From: Paludisphaera borealis
GTDB lineage: Bacteria > Planctomycetota > Planctomycetia > Isosphaerales > Isosphaeraceae
Reading direction: 5' to 3'
DNA length: 64,000 nucleotides
Assembly (NCBI RefSeq): GCF_001956985.1
Contig: NZ_CP019082.1
Span: 744,001 to 808,000, forward strand
A model generated the notes under the pieces. The model saw nothing but the letters and a program-made list of their open reading frames with translations. It ran no database searches and had not been told where the DNA came from. Of the stretch, positions 1-8,258 are shown one piece after another; position 1 is the stretch's first letter; every line of letters starts with the position of its first letter. A program made the translations under genes and the position numbers.

Positions 1-624
1 GGCTTCGACGGCGCGCGCGGCGTCGTCGTGGATGAGGTCGGGGGCGTTGGTCTTGCGCAGGCCCTCGTAGATCGAGGTCGCCGGGCCGCGCTGGCCCTGG
101 ACGACCAGAGCCTCGGCGCATCGGAACAGACCCTCGAAGGCGGCCGCCCGATCGGCTTCCTTGAGCTTCGGCAGGGCGGCTTCGAGGGCCTGCGAGGCCT
201 CGACGGTGCCGACGTAGCCGAGGGCGCGGGCCGTCGCCTGGCTGACGCCGGCCTCGGCGGCGAGCAGCTTGGGCGTCAGGATCGCGACCGCCTTGGGGTC
301 GCGACGGACGCCGAGGCTGCCGATCACGCCGATCAGGTTGCGCCCCTTCACCTTGCCGACCGCGTCGCGGAGCGCGACGTCGACCGACGGGTCGGGGATC
401 GGCTCGAGCGCGTACCGGGCCATGTGCGAGAAGTCGTCGTCGTTCAGCAACGGGGCGACGACCGGCACGCATGCCCGGCTTCCGACCCGGCCGAGCAGCC
501 GGAGGGCGTCGGCCTTGTCCTTGCGCGAGGCGTCCGACTTCTTGAGGACGTCGATCAGCTTCGACTCGTCCTCGACCGTCTTCTTCGAAGCCGCCGTCGA
601 CGAGGCCTTTTGAGCGTAGTACAT
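1..624 (-). CDS. HEAT-repeat protein, 3' end beyond window
   Basis: The reading frame is open from an ATG at 624 to the window edge, giving 208 codons with no stop, so the C-terminus is missing. The sequence is made of alternating amphipathic helices with HEAT-like units such as ALRLLGRVGSRACVPVVAPLL and AILTPKLLAAEAGVSQATARALG, typical of scaffold-like HEAT proteins. An in-frame ATG at 630 also exists, but the GGAAAGGA Shine-Dalgarno just upstream is better spaced for 624. It lies 39 bases downstream of the Gfo/Idh gene on the same strand, so the two are probably co-transcribed; this pairing is common in planctomycetes. No catalytic motif is visible. A role as a binding scaffold is inference from the fold. 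Confidence 0.8.
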   Translation of the reverse strand, partial: MYYAQKASSTAASKKTVEDESKLIDVLKKSDASRKDKADALRLLGRVGSRACVPVVAPLLNDDDFSHMARYALEPIPDPSVDVALRDAVGKVKGRNLIGVIGSLGVRRDPKAVAILTPKLLAAEAGVSQATARALGYVGTVEASQALEAALPKLKEADRAAAFEGLFRCAEALVVQGQRGPATSIYEGLRKTNAPDLIHDDAARAVEA

Positions 625-663
625 GAGCATGTTCCTTTCCGTTGAACCGGGCGTCGGCTTCAC

Positions 664-1971
664 TCAGATGATGTACGGGGCTCGCTGGGCGCGGGTGCGG
701 AGCCGATTGGCCTCGGCGTCGTTGCGGAATTCCTCGCGGACGGGGTCGTAGGCCATGTCGCGCTTCAGCCACATGCAGATGTTCGCCGCGTGCACGGTGC
801 CCATCGAGTGGTGCATGACCGAGGGGTTGGCGACGGTCTGCCGGCGGGTCTTGATGCAGTCGAAGAAGTCGCGGACGTGGTTCATCGGCCGCTTGGTCTT
901 CTCCATGTACTCGGCGACGAGCTTCTCGCCTTCGGCCAGCAGCGAGGGGGACGAGACGTCGGGCTTCGCGTAGCCGTCGGCGACGGCGACCGAGCCTTCG
1001 GTCCCCTCGAACTTCATGCCGCAGCTCCCCTTCCAGCCTTCAAGCTGGAGGACCATTTTGACACCGCTGGCGAAGGTCGCGACCATGCCGTCGCCGGTGG
1101 CGTTCTTGACGTAGGTGTATTCGACGGCCGAGGTGTCGAGGGCGTCGATGCCGGCCTGCGCTTGGGCGAAGGTGTGGGCGCCCCACTCGCCGATGCAGCT
1201 GGTGTGGAAGTCGTAGTGGCCGCGCCAGCCTCCCTTGACGTAGCTGGCGTTGTACGGCCGCCAGGGGCAAGGGCCGAGCCACATATCCCAGTCGACGACG
1301 TCCTTCGGCGGCTCGGCTTCGGCGGGGAGCCAGGCGTGGCTCATCTCGGCGGCGTCCCATGGGGCGATGTGGGCCCGCGCGGTGTGAACCTTGCCGAGCT
1401 TGCCCGAACGGGCCAGTTCGATCGCGGCGACGAACGGGGCCTCGCTGAGCCGCTGGGTGCCGGTCTGGTAGATCCGGCCGTGTCGCTTGGCGGTTTCGAC
1501 GACCGCGCGACCCTCGGCGATGGTCATGCACGAGGGTTTTTCGGAGTACACGTCCTTGCCGGCCCGCATGGCCATGGTCGCGAGCGTGGCGTGCCAGCGG
1601 TCGCCGGTGGCGATGAGGAAAGCGTCGATGTCGGGCCGGGTGGCCAGCAGTTCGCGGAAGTCGGTGAACTGGGCGCAGTCCTGGTCGCCGTTGTGCTTGT
1701 CGATGATCCCCTTGACGGCCTCGCGGCGCTCCTTGCGGACGTCGCAGATGGCGACGAACCGGACGTCGCGCTCGGGGAGCATCCAGCCCAGCACGAACTC
1801 GCCGCGCGGGCCGATCCCGACGCCCGCCATGGTGATGCGTTCGCTGGGCGCGGTCGCGCCCCCTCGGCCTAGCGCCGAAGCCGGGATGATCGTCGGAACG
1901 GCCATCGCCGCGCCGGCGACGGCCGCCGTCTTGAGGCAGTCACGTCGCGTCACGCTCACGGATTCCGTCAT
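664..1971 (-). CDS. Gfo/Idh/MocA family oxidoreductase, exported by Tat
   Basis: This 435-residue protein starts with a twin-arginine signal (TRRDCLKTAAVAGAAMAVP) followed by a Rossmann NAD(P)-binding region (MAGVGIGPRGEFVLGWM, then AICDV) and the family's EKP motif (DVYSEKPSCMTI), which carries the conserved lysine. The remainder matches the C-terminal substrate domain of the family. Such proteins oxidise or epimerise sugars and cyclitols with NAD(P) in the periplasm-like space. The ATG at 1971 is chosen because GGGAG precedes it at good spacing; the frame is open further upstream, but that stretch is low-complexity and unlike the family. The HEAT-repeat gene follows on the same strand. The substrate cannot be told from the sequence. 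Confidence 0.9.
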   Translation of the reverse strand: MTESVSVTRRDCLKTAAVAGAAMAVPTIIPASALGRGGATAPSERITMAGVGIGPRGEFVLGWMLPERDVRFVAICDVRKERREAVKGIIDKHNGDQDCAQFTDFRELLATRPDIDAFLIATGDRWHATLATMAMRAGKDVYSEKPSCMTIAEGRAVVETAKRHGRIYQTGTQRLSEAPFVAAIELARSGKLGKVHTARAHIAPWDAAEMSHAWLPAEAEPPKDVVDWDMWLGPCPWRPYNASYVKGGWRGHYDFHTSCIGEWGAHTFAQAQAGIDALDTSAVEYTYVKNATGDGMVATFASGVKMVLQLEGWKGSCGMKFEGTEGSVAVADGYAKPDVSSPSLLAEGEKLVAEYMEKTKRPMNHVRDFFDCIKTRRQTVANPSVMHHSMGTVHAANICMWLKRDMAYDPVREEFRNDAEANRLRTRAQRAPYII

Positions 1972-2200
1972 CGTGGATTCTCCCTTGGAAGGACCGTGCG
2001 GGCCTCCCTTGAAGCGTTCATCGTCCCCGCCCGAGCCGTGCTTCGCGGGCGAACCTCCGGCGGGGCGATCGATCTGTCTGAAGGAAGGCGGACCCGCGTC
2101 GCCGCGAATCTCCGGCTCATCATGCCGGTCGCCGGGGCGCGATGCAAGTACCGAGGTTGCGTTACAATGGGTGGTAGTCCCAACCAAAGGAGAACGACCA

Positions 2201-2749
2201 ATGAATGAGACCAGCGATCCAACCACGTTGGGCGAAGCGTTTGTGAGCGAGTCGCGCCGGCAGCTTGCGGAGAGCGTCGCCCTGATCCGCCACTGTCTGG
2301 GGCAGCTCGACGACGATGAGGTCTGGCGGCGGCCTCGCGACGACATGAACAGCATCGCCAACCTGCTCTTGCACCTGGCGGGGAACCTCCGTCAGCGGTT
2401 CCAGGCGGTCATCTCCGGCGATCCCGACGATCGCAACCGGTTCGGCGAATTCACCGAACGGAGCGCGATCCCCAAGGCCGACCTCCTCGGCCGGTTCGAG
2501 GATTCCGCCGGGAAGGCCGACGCGGCGCTGGCGAAGCTCGCGCCCGAACAGCTCGTCGAGACCCGGCGCTACATGCTGCTCGCCGGTTCGGAAGAGAAGT
2601 CGGTGCTGGGGATCGTGATCCAGGCCCTCACCCATCTGAACGGCCATGCCCAGGAGATCCTCCACCTGACCCGGATGCAACTCGGCGACCGTTACGCCTT
2701 CCGCCAGCCCGGCGGCGTTCCTCCCGAGATGAGAACCAACCGCGGTTGA
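2201..2749 (+). CDS. DinB/DUF1572-like four-helix protein
   Basis: This 182-residue protein resembles the DinB/YfiT superfamily, which are four-helix bundles that often bind a metal through three histidines. The N-terminal helix region (SRRQLAESVALIRHCLGQL), the segment NSIANLLLHLAGNLRQRF and the C-terminal ALTHLNGHAQEILHLTRMQ supply candidate ligands (His in LLLHLAGN, and His in LTHLNGHAQEI). The start at 2201 has a clear AAAGGAGA site. A TACAAT -10-like hexamer lies at 2163-2168. It is divergent from the Gfo/Idh gene and monocistronic. Members act in thiol-dependent transfer or detoxification, but many are uncharacterised, so no reaction is assigned. Confidence 0.8.
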   Translation: MNETSDPTTLGEAFVSESRRQLAESVALIRHCLGQLDDDEVWRRPRDDMNSIANLLLHLAGNLRQRFQAVISGDPDDRNRFGEFTERSAIPKADLLGRFEDSAGKADAALAKLAPEQLVETRRYMLLAGSEEKSVLGIVIQALTHLNGHAQEILHLTRMQLGDRYAFRQPGGVPPEMRTNRG

Positions 2750-3155
2750 AAGCTTCGAGGCTCATTGCGGGGGGAAGACGGCCCCCGCGCCGCCACGAAC
2801 CCGGCTTGAGCCGTTCGACCCTGGCACGCGAGCCGGTTCGGCTTCGACCGCCTCCTCGGAACGACGAGAGGAGCCCGCGACGGATTGGCTTCGTTTGCCC
2901 CCGGAGGCATCGGTGGATGAATGCCGAACCTGTTGTAGTGTCGTGGTTTCCGCTTTGTGGCTGTTGGCTTCGTTCGCGCTGTTTTGGGGCGTTCGCGACG
3001 GTCGTTCGCCCGCCTCCAGCAGCTTTGCGAGGTAGTCGGTCATCCCCTCGGCGACGAGGTTCTCGATCGGGTCGGACCGGTACGGCATCGGGCGAGAAGC
3101 CGGCTTCCGGGGGGCCGGCGGATTGGGTTCTTCTGAAAATCTTCCGGGCCATGTG
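2750..3155. other. intergenic, no confident gene
   Basis: About 400 bases separate the DinB-like gene from the IS110 transposase. A 108-codon minus-strand frame (3088 to 2762) begins MPYRSDPIENLVAEGMTDYL but degenerates into low-complexity Ser/Arg/Ala sequence and has no obvious ribosome-binding site. It may be a remnant of a gene or downstream IS sequence. The downstream boundary of the IS110 element must lie in or near this stretch, but no terminal repeat is evident. Confidence 0.4.
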
Positions 3156-4304
3156 TCAGGCTGCAGGGGCTGGTAGTTGGCGTTCGCGGTAGTCGGCCCC
3201 GTTCTTGAGCAGGTGCCAGATCACCACCAGGATCTTGTGCGCCACGGCGATCAGAGCCTTCTTTTTCCCGAGTCGTGGGACCCATCGACGGTAGCAGATG
3301 CTGAAGGCGGTGTTCTTGGCGTGGCTGGCCGACCACGCCGACTGCACCAGGAGCGAACGCAGCCACGGACTCCCCTTGGTCGTCTTGCCGCTGCGGCGTT
3401 TGCCGGCGCTTTGGTCGTTGCCCGGGCACAGCCCCGCCCAGGAGCAGAGGTGGCCCGCGGTCGGGAACGACTCCACGTCCGGCCCGATCTCCCCCACGAT
3501 CACCTCCGCCGCCCGATCCCCCACTCCGGGGATCCCCTGGAGCCGGCCCGCCGCCTCGTCGAACGGCCTCATGGCCTCGTCGATCCGCTCGTCCAGCCGC
3601 TCGATCAGGCGTTCCAACGCGTCGATCTGATCCGTCAGCAGCCGGAGCACGAAGCGGTGGTGGTCGGTGACCCGGCCCAACAGCGCCCGCCTCAGCTCGG
3701 GGATCTTGCCCCGGAGCCGCTGCTTGGCCAGATCGGCCAGCTTCTCCGGGTCGTCCTGGCCGTCGATGATCGCCCGGATCATGGCGCGCCCCGAGGCCCC
3801 CAGGACGTCGCTGGCCACCGACCCCAGCTTGACGTTGGCGTCCTCCAGCGTCTTCTGGAGGCGATTGGCCACCGCGGCGCGGTCGCGGACCAACTCGGTG
3901 CGCTGCCGGGTCAGGTCGCGAAGCTCGCGGATCTCCGGCTTGGGGATGAAGCTGGGCGACAGCAGGCCGTGCTGGAGCAACTGGGCGATCCACTCGGCGT
4001 CCTTGACGTCGGTCTTGCGGCCGGGGACCTGCTTGAGCCGCCCGGCGTTGACCAGCATCACGTCGAATCGCCCTTCCAGGATGTGGAAGATCGGCTTCCA
4101 GTAGACGCCCGTGCTCTCCATGGCGACCTCGCGGACGCCGTGGGCGTCGAGCCAGTCGGCCAGGGCCAGCAGGTCGGCGGTCATCGTGCCGAAGGTGTGG
4201 ACCACCGAGGCGACCGAGCCGTCGGGGTTGATGTGGCGGACGCAGGCGACGACGGTCTTCTTGTGGACGTCGAGCCCGGCGCAGCGATCGTGAACGATGT
4301 CCAT
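3156..4304 (-). CDS. IS110-family transposase (DEDD recombinase)
   Basis: This 382-residue protein has the two-part IS110 architecture. The N-terminal RuvC-like DEDD domain shows D12 in AGLDVHKKT, E63 in MESTGVYW, and D99/D102 in KTDVKDAEW. The C-terminal Tnp_IS110/transposase_20 domain shows the helix-hairpin-helix-like GIPGVGDRAAEVIVGEIG, then SWAGLCPGNDQSAGKRR, which carries the conserved serine region, and KGSPWLRSLLVQSAW. Length is normal and no frame disruption is seen, so it may be active. The ATG at 4304 has a strong GGAGGGG site. Known IS110 enzymes move a circular intermediate guided by an element-encoded bridge RNA. About 270 noncoding bases upstream (4305-4570) could hold that RNA. 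Confidence 0.93.
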   Translation of the reverse strand: MDIVHDRCAGLDVHKKTVVACVRHINPDGSVASVVHTFGTMTADLLALADWLDAHGVREVAMESTGVYWKPIFHILEGRFDVMLVNAGRLKQVPGRKTDVKDAEWIAQLLQHGLLSPSFIPKPEIRELRDLTRQRTELVRDRAAVANRLQKTLEDANVKLGSVASDVLGASGRAMIRAIIDGQDDPEKLADLAKQRLRGKIPELRRALLGRVTDHHRFVLRLLTDQIDALERLIERLDERIDEAMRPFDEAAGRLQGIPGVGDRAAEVIVGEIGPDVESFPTAGHLCSWAGLCPGNDQSAGKRRSGKTTKGSPWLRSLLVQSAWSASHAKNTAFSICYRRWVPRLGKKKALIAVAHKILVVIWHLLKNGADYRERQLPAPAA

Positions 4305-4530
4305 GACGTCCCCTCCAACTCGAGTGGTCGGAAACGAAGCAGTCCGAGCCGGTGGGACGACCTCGGGGCGTAAAGCAGTTTCTTCTACGTGCTCCCCCGC
4401 TTCCGGGGGGCGACAGGACGGGGTTCGACGTGAAGTCGAGCCGAGGCCGGGACCAAGTTCCTTCGCGGGTTCGCGACACCAAAGCCAATGACGGCCTCTC
4501 GCCCAGGGCCGGACATCCGCAGCATAACCC
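4305..4530 (-). ncRNA. candidate bridge RNA region of the IS110 element
   Basis: This stretch upstream of the transposase has no plausible coding frame and contains a GC-rich hairpin (CCCCCG, loop CTTC, CGGGGG at 4394-4409). IS110-group elements encode a structured guide (bridge RNA) in the noncoding end 5' of the transposase, so position and length fit. The call rests on location and one visible stem; the guide loops were not identified. Confidence 0.3.
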
Positions 4531-4572
4531 AACCCGACCCCATTTTCATGGGACGGGTTGAGCCAAAGGCTC
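4531..4572. repeat. tandem hairpins at IS/gene junction
   Basis: AACCCG..CCCAT, loop TTTC, ATGGG.CGGGTT (4531-4559) forms an 11-bp stem with a small bulge. It is immediately followed by GAGCC-AAA-GGCTC (4560-4572), which overlaps the TGA stop of the next minus-strand gene. There is no U-tract, so this is a weak candidate for an intrinsic terminator of the 5581-4571 gene. It could equally be a subterminal structure of the IS110 element. Confidence 0.45.
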
Positions 4573-5581
4573 ATGACCGTTCCTTCGTCGCTTTTTTCGA
4601 CGCGGCGCGGAGCTTCGCCAGCAGGTCGATGGTGCGGAGGAGTTCGCGGGTCCGGGCGGTCTGGAACCGGCGGAGCCGCTCGAAGGCGTCGCTGGCGGAG
4701 AACGAGGCTTGCTCGGCGAGTTCCCGCGCATCGTCGCCTTCGATCTCCTCGAGGTCGACGAGCAGGTCTTGAAGCCGCTCGATCTCACGTTCGGCGATTC
4801 CCAGCAGGAAGGCGACGGCCGTCTCGGGGTTTTCGGGACGCGGGACGATCTCGCGCCAGACCCGCCAGGCGCTGAAGGCGGGGTCCTCGTAGGGCGTCAT
4901 TTCCTGCATCTGGAGCCAGAACCTTGTGCCCCATTTCTCCTCGATCGTCTCCCAGGCAAGGAAGATCTCGTTCAGTTCGGGGTCGTCGATCGCCGCGAGC
5001 GGCTGTTTGCCCAGGAGCCGGACGAACTTGAACTGGTCGAGGAAGGTCCAGTTCTCGTTCGAGATGAGCAGGCAGCGCATTTCAACCCAGCGGTCGAGCA
5101 GCCATTGCGCGCCTTCCGGCGATTCCTCCAGCCGGGCGACGAAGGCCGAGGGATCGTCGGTCCACGCCGGGCCGGAGATCGGCAGCAGCCGTTTCCCCGC
5201 CATGTAGAACAGCTTACGGCCGAGGTCGCAGACTTTCTCCATCCGCTTCGCGCGTGATCGGAGCATGGCCTTGCGGACCTGTTTCGCGAGCAGCGCCGTC
5301 TCATACCGTTCGGCCCGATCGAGCGTCCACGACAGCCGCGCCGCCCGGGTGACCAGCTCGCGCTCGACGGCGTTGGCCGGCTGGTAGTCGTCGACCCATT
5401 CCTGGATCTTGGCGTCCAGCTCGGCGGGGTCCTCGTGCGGCAGGACGAAGTCGACGGTTTTGGCGCGCAGGCCGTGCTTGAGGGCGTTGAGCCTTGAGCG
5501 GGCCTTGCCGTCGTCGGATTTCGGCCCGCAGCTTTTTTTGGCGTTGGCGCGGTTGGCCTGGAGCTGGGCGTCGGTGGCCAT
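4571..5581 (-). CDS. unknown protein of the recurrent 'ANRANAKKS' type
   Basis: This 336-residue soluble protein has no signal peptide. The N-terminus (LQANRANAKKSCGPKSDDGK, then SRLNALKHGLRAKT) matches a signature I know from many uncharacterised proteins in planctomycetes and acidobacteria, often present in numerous copies per genome. The rest is helical and charged, with long amphipathic stretches near residues 80-130 and 260-330, and no catalytic motif that I recognise. The ATG at 5581 is supported by GAGGAG nine bases upstream. It sits directly beside the IS110 element in the same orientation. Function is unknown. A mobile-gene-like or DNA-associated role has no direct evidence here. Confidence 0.75.
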   Translation of the reverse strand: MATDAQLQANRANAKKSCGPKSDDGKARSRLNALKHGLRAKTVDFVLPHEDPAELDAKIQEWVDDYQPANAVERELVTRAARLSWTLDRAERYETALLAKQVRKAMLRSRAKRMEKVCDLGRKLFYMAGKRLLPISGPAWTDDPSAFVARLEESPEGAQWLLDRWVEMRCLLISNENWTFLDQFKFVRLLGKQPLAAIDDPELNEIFLAWETIEEKWGTRFWLQMQEMTPYEDPAFSAWRVWREIVPRPENPETAVAFLLGIAEREIERLQDLLVDLEEIEGDDARELAEQASFSASDAFERLRRFQTARTRELLRTIDLLAKLRAASKKATKERS

Positions 5582-5866
5582 GGCGGGGAATCTCCTCGGA
5601 GTGGGGGCGTCGGATGAAGCCTCTATAGAGAAGATGTCGCAAGATGACGCCTTTCAGAAAACATTCCGGATTGTTTCGAGGATTCCGGTTGGGCGGCCTT
5701 GGCGAGCGAGCGATCCCGACGCCGTGGGGCCGCCCGCCCTCCTGAGAATGAGAGAGCGCGTGTGCGTGGCTACGGCGTCCTTCCTGTGGCATGCCATGGT
5801 CACCGTGCCGGCGGAATATTCCCGGACGAGGAGCGAACGCCTTTCCAACAAGTGGAGGGTCCTACG

Positions 5867-6469
5867 ATGGGCTGGTTCGGGCCGAGTCAAGACGAGGTTT
5901 GGGGACGACTCAGCGAGGAGATCGGCGCTCAGTTCATGCCTGGAGGTTTCTGGAAGCGAGCCAAGGTTCAGAAGCGGGTCGACCAGTGGACGATCCTCCT
6001 CGACACGTTCACCCGCCAGCACGGTCAGCACCACCACGTCGTCTACACCCGCCTGCGCGCGCCGTTCGTCAATCCCGACGGCTTCCGGTTCACCGTTTAT
6101 CGAGCGGGCTTCCTCAGCGGCCTGGGCAAATACCTCGGGATGCAGGACGTCGAGATCGGCGACCCGGAGTTCGACGACGCGTTCGTCGTGAAGGGGAACG
6201 ACGAATCGCGCCTCGTCGATCTGTTCGCCGACCCGAAGCTCCGCGAGCTGCTCGCGTCGCTCCCACGGATGCGCGTGGAAGTCAAGGACAGCGAGGGCTG
6301 GTTCGGCCCGAGCTTCCCACCGGACGCCGACGAGCTTTACTTTACAACCCGCGGCGTGCTCAAGGACCTTGACCAGCTCAAGGGCTGCTTCGCCGTCTTC
6401 TCCGCCCTGCTCCACCGCCTCTGCGTCATCGGCGCGGCGCACAAGTACGACCCGGGCGTGAGGCTCTGA
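5867..6469 (+). CDS. hypothetical soluble protein, 200 aa
   Basis: I do not recognise this family. The 200-residue product starts MGWFGPSQDEVWGRLSEEIG and is rich in aromatic residues (GGFWKRAKVQKRVDQWTILLD). A mixed alpha/beta pattern follows, with the segment DDAFVVKGNDESRLVDLFADPKLRELL in the middle. There is no signal peptide or membrane segment. The arrangement resembles uncharacterised DUF3137-like proteins, in which a KG(N/S)D segment is followed by a helical 'L..LF..P..R' stretch; this is only a weak similarity. AGTGGAGGG precedes the ATG at good spacing. It stands alone between convergent and divergent neighbours. The 285 bases upstream (5582-5866) hold no gene. Confidence 0.75.
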   Translation: MGWFGPSQDEVWGRLSEEIGAQFMPGGFWKRAKVQKRVDQWTILLDTFTRQHGQHHHVVYTRLRAPFVNPDGFRFTVYRAGFLSGLGKYLGMQDVEIGDPEFDDAFVVKGNDESRLVDLFADPKLRELLASLPRMRVEVKDSEGWFGPSFPPDADELYFTTRGVLKDLDQLKGCFAVFSALLHRLCVIGAAHKYDPGVRL

Positions 6470-6485
6470 CGAGGGAGTTCTCCGT

Positions 6486-6803
6486 TCAACGGGCCTCGAC
6501 CGGCCTGCCGGCGTCTCCGAGTCGTTCATCGACCTTGTCCCAATCAATCACGTCGAGCAGGACTGGCATGATTTGCTTGGCTCCCCTGGTCAGGGGGACT
6601 TGGCGGAGCGCCGCGCCGACGAGCATGCCCGTGGCGAATGCGGTCACCACGGCCGGAAGCATGAAGGCCGAATAGCCGATCAGGGCGACGAGGATCGCCA
6701 GGCGGGGTAAGAGCGGTTTGAGGCGGAAGCGGAGTGTCTCCCGCCCTTCCCGAAGATCGCGATAGCGCGTCAAGAACTTCCGTTGCAGCGGCGTCAATTC
6801 CAC
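6486..6803 (-). CDS. small two-helix membrane protein
   Basis: This 105-residue protein reads VELTPLQRKFLTRYRDLREG followed by two closely spaced hydrophobic segments (LAILVALIGYSAFMLP and TAFATGMLVGAALRQV, about residues 30-65). It ends in a soluble tail (VIDWDKVDERLGDAGRPVEAR). The GTG at 6803 is preferred because GGAG lies nine bases upstream. An apparent overlap with the preceding ADP-ribosylglycohydrolase gene disappears if that gene's frameshift is real, which leaves about 160 bases between them. It is likely an inner-membrane protein of unknown role. Confidence 0.65.
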   Translation of the reverse strand: MELTPLQRKFLTRYRDLREGRETLRFRLKPLLPRLAILVALIGYSAFMLPAVVTAFATGMLVGAALRQVPLTRGAKQIMPVLLDVIDWDKVDERLGDAGRPVEAR

Positions 6804-8014
6804 GAGGAGGGCTCCGGGCGGGGGTTTGGGGCGTGTCGAAATCCACGCAGATTGTGCGCCGGCGCAAGCTGCGATGCAATCCGACGGGGCTGGCACGGCC
6901 CGAGAGCATGGTCCAGGATGTGGGCCTGGCCTCTTCCTCCTTCCTGACCGATTGCCCTGCCGGTCAGAACGGCGCGAGTCGACGAAATCCGTGTCCCAGG
7001 ACGACGGGATACAACGCCAGGTTGCGGGCCAGGGCCGCCGCCGGCGAAATACCGAGGGACGCGGCTCGACCTCCCCTCGCGACGTTCCGCCAGGCAGGCC
7101 GCGAGCGATCGCAGGTGGGTCGGACCGAACGCGCCGTCGTGGATCCGGTCGATAAGCGACTCTGGCAAGTTCGACTCGCCGTGGAGCGCCCCCAGCCACG
7201 CCCCGAGGATCGCCGCGATCGAATCGGCGTCGCCCCCCGCGCCGATCGCTTCGGTCAAGGCTCGCATCGGCTCGGCGCCGTGACTCGCGAAACAGTAGGC
7301 GGCGAACGCGACGGTGTGCACAACGAAGCCCGACGTCCCGCAAACCTGCGCGGCGTCGTGCGTGTCCGCCCCCTTCTCCGCAAGGCTCAACCCGCGATCG
7401 ATCGCCATGCCCAGTTCGAGGTCGTCCACCACACTCCGGGCCTGGACGAGCAACGCCGTACGATGCGCCCCTGGAGAACTCCCGGCGCAGCACGAGGCCG
7501 CCTCGGCGACGAACAGGGCGCCCTCGACCGCGCGAGGGTCGCGGTGCGTCACCTCCGCCAGGGCCCGCCCGAAGGTACTTCGCTCGTTCGGCCGGTCCTG
7601 AAAAAACACGCCGATCACCGCCGCCCGCATCGCCGCTCCGTTGCCGGCCGACATCACGCCGCTCGGAGAGAGTCCCAGACCCATGCGGAGGCACGAGCGG
7701 ATCGTCGCCATCCCCACGCCCCACGGGAGCCGGCAAAACCACCCCAGAAGCGAACGCTGAAAGCTCCGAACGCACGCGTCGACGTCGTCCGGGAATTTGG
7801 CGAGACTCTGGGCGATCAAGGCCGACTGCTCCGTGTCGTCGGAGACGAATCCCGTCCGTCCCAGCATCCGAAACCGATCCACCACCCCGAACCGCCGCGC
7901 GATCGCCTCGGCCGACATCCCCTCGCAAGCCAACCCCAGCGCGTCGCCCAGCGCCGTGCCCAGCAAGACCCCGGACAGCCGCCCAGCCGGCGCGTCGTCG
8001 ATCGGCCCCTTCAT
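6794..8014 (-). CDS. ADP-ribosylglycohydrolase (DraG-like), apparent 3' frameshift
   Basis: The N-terminal part is a clear ADP-ribosylglycohydrolase, an all-helical di-magnesium hydrolase that removes ADP-ribose from proteins or small molecules. Visible motifs are GDALG (residues 23-27), SDDTE (58-62, metal ligands), SAGNGAAMRA and GAGGDADSIAAI (the second metal site). From about residue 330 the continuous frame becomes non-homologous (GGGPGPQPGVVSRRPG). A one-base shift within the GC-rich run at 7034-7045 instead gives AALARNLALYPVVLGHGFRR followed by LAPF and TGA at 6966-6964, the usual DraG tail. So either the gene carries a frameshift or the sequence has one extra base. The corrected protein would be about 349 residues. 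GGAGGGGG precedes the ATG. Confidence 0.85.
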   Translation of the reverse strand: MKGPIDDAPAGRLSGVLLGTALGDALGLACEGMSAEAIARRFGVVDRFRMLGRTGFVSDDTEQSALIAQSLAKFPDDVDACVRSFQRSLLGWFCRLPWGVGMATIRSCLRMGLGLSPSGVMSAGNGAAMRAAVIGVFFQDRPNERSTFGRALAEVTHRDPRAVEGALFVAEAASCCAGSSPGAHRTALLVQARSVVDDLELGMAIDRGLSLAEKGADTHDAAQVCGTSGFVVHTVAFAAYCFASHGAEPMRALTEAIGAGGDADSIAAILGAWLGALHGESNLPESLIDRIHDGAFGPTHLRSLAACLAERREGRSSRVPRYFAGGGPGPQPGVVSRRPGTRISSTRAVLTGRAIGQEGGRGQAHILDHALGPCQPRRIASQLAPAHNLRGFRHAPNPRPEPSSWN

Positions 8015-8258
8015 GTTTCCCCCTCCTCGAGGTCGAGGACCAAACTCCCATGCGTCATCCTACGACAATTGAAAGAGGTTGTCGATCGAGGTGAGGCGGC
8101 GGATGGGGGTCTTGGCGACGCCGAAGCGGATCGGCATTGAAATTGCATCTTCATGTCTTTCGGTAAGACGATGGAGCTTTATTCAGAGGGCGGGCGTTCG
8201 ACGATCCGGACGAGCCGATTTGCATCCGGATTCCGAACGGCCGGAAGCAGGTGCAGCG

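Larger units (their letters stand above)
3156..4559 (-). mobile_element. IS110-family insertion sequence, boundaries approximate
   Basis: The element consists of the IS110-type transposase gene and its upstream noncoding flank. IS110 members usually lack clear terminal inverted repeats, and I could not define either end. The right limit given is the end of a strong hairpin (4531-4559) that abuts the neighbouring gene's stop codon. The left limit given is only the transposase stop codon; the true end probably lies within 2750-3155. No target-site duplication was found, as expected for this family. Confidence 0.55.

Noticed and set aside
2762-3088. A 108-codon minus-strand gene beginning MPYRSDPIENLV
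   Set aside because: No ribosome-binding site and the sequence decays to low complexity; kept only as a note on the intergenic stretch.
6794-6803. Ten-base overlap of the ADP-ribosylglycohydrolase stop with the next gene's GTG, as translational coupling
   Set aside because: The overlap depends on the non-homologous tail after a probable frameshift; the family-consistent stop is at 6964.
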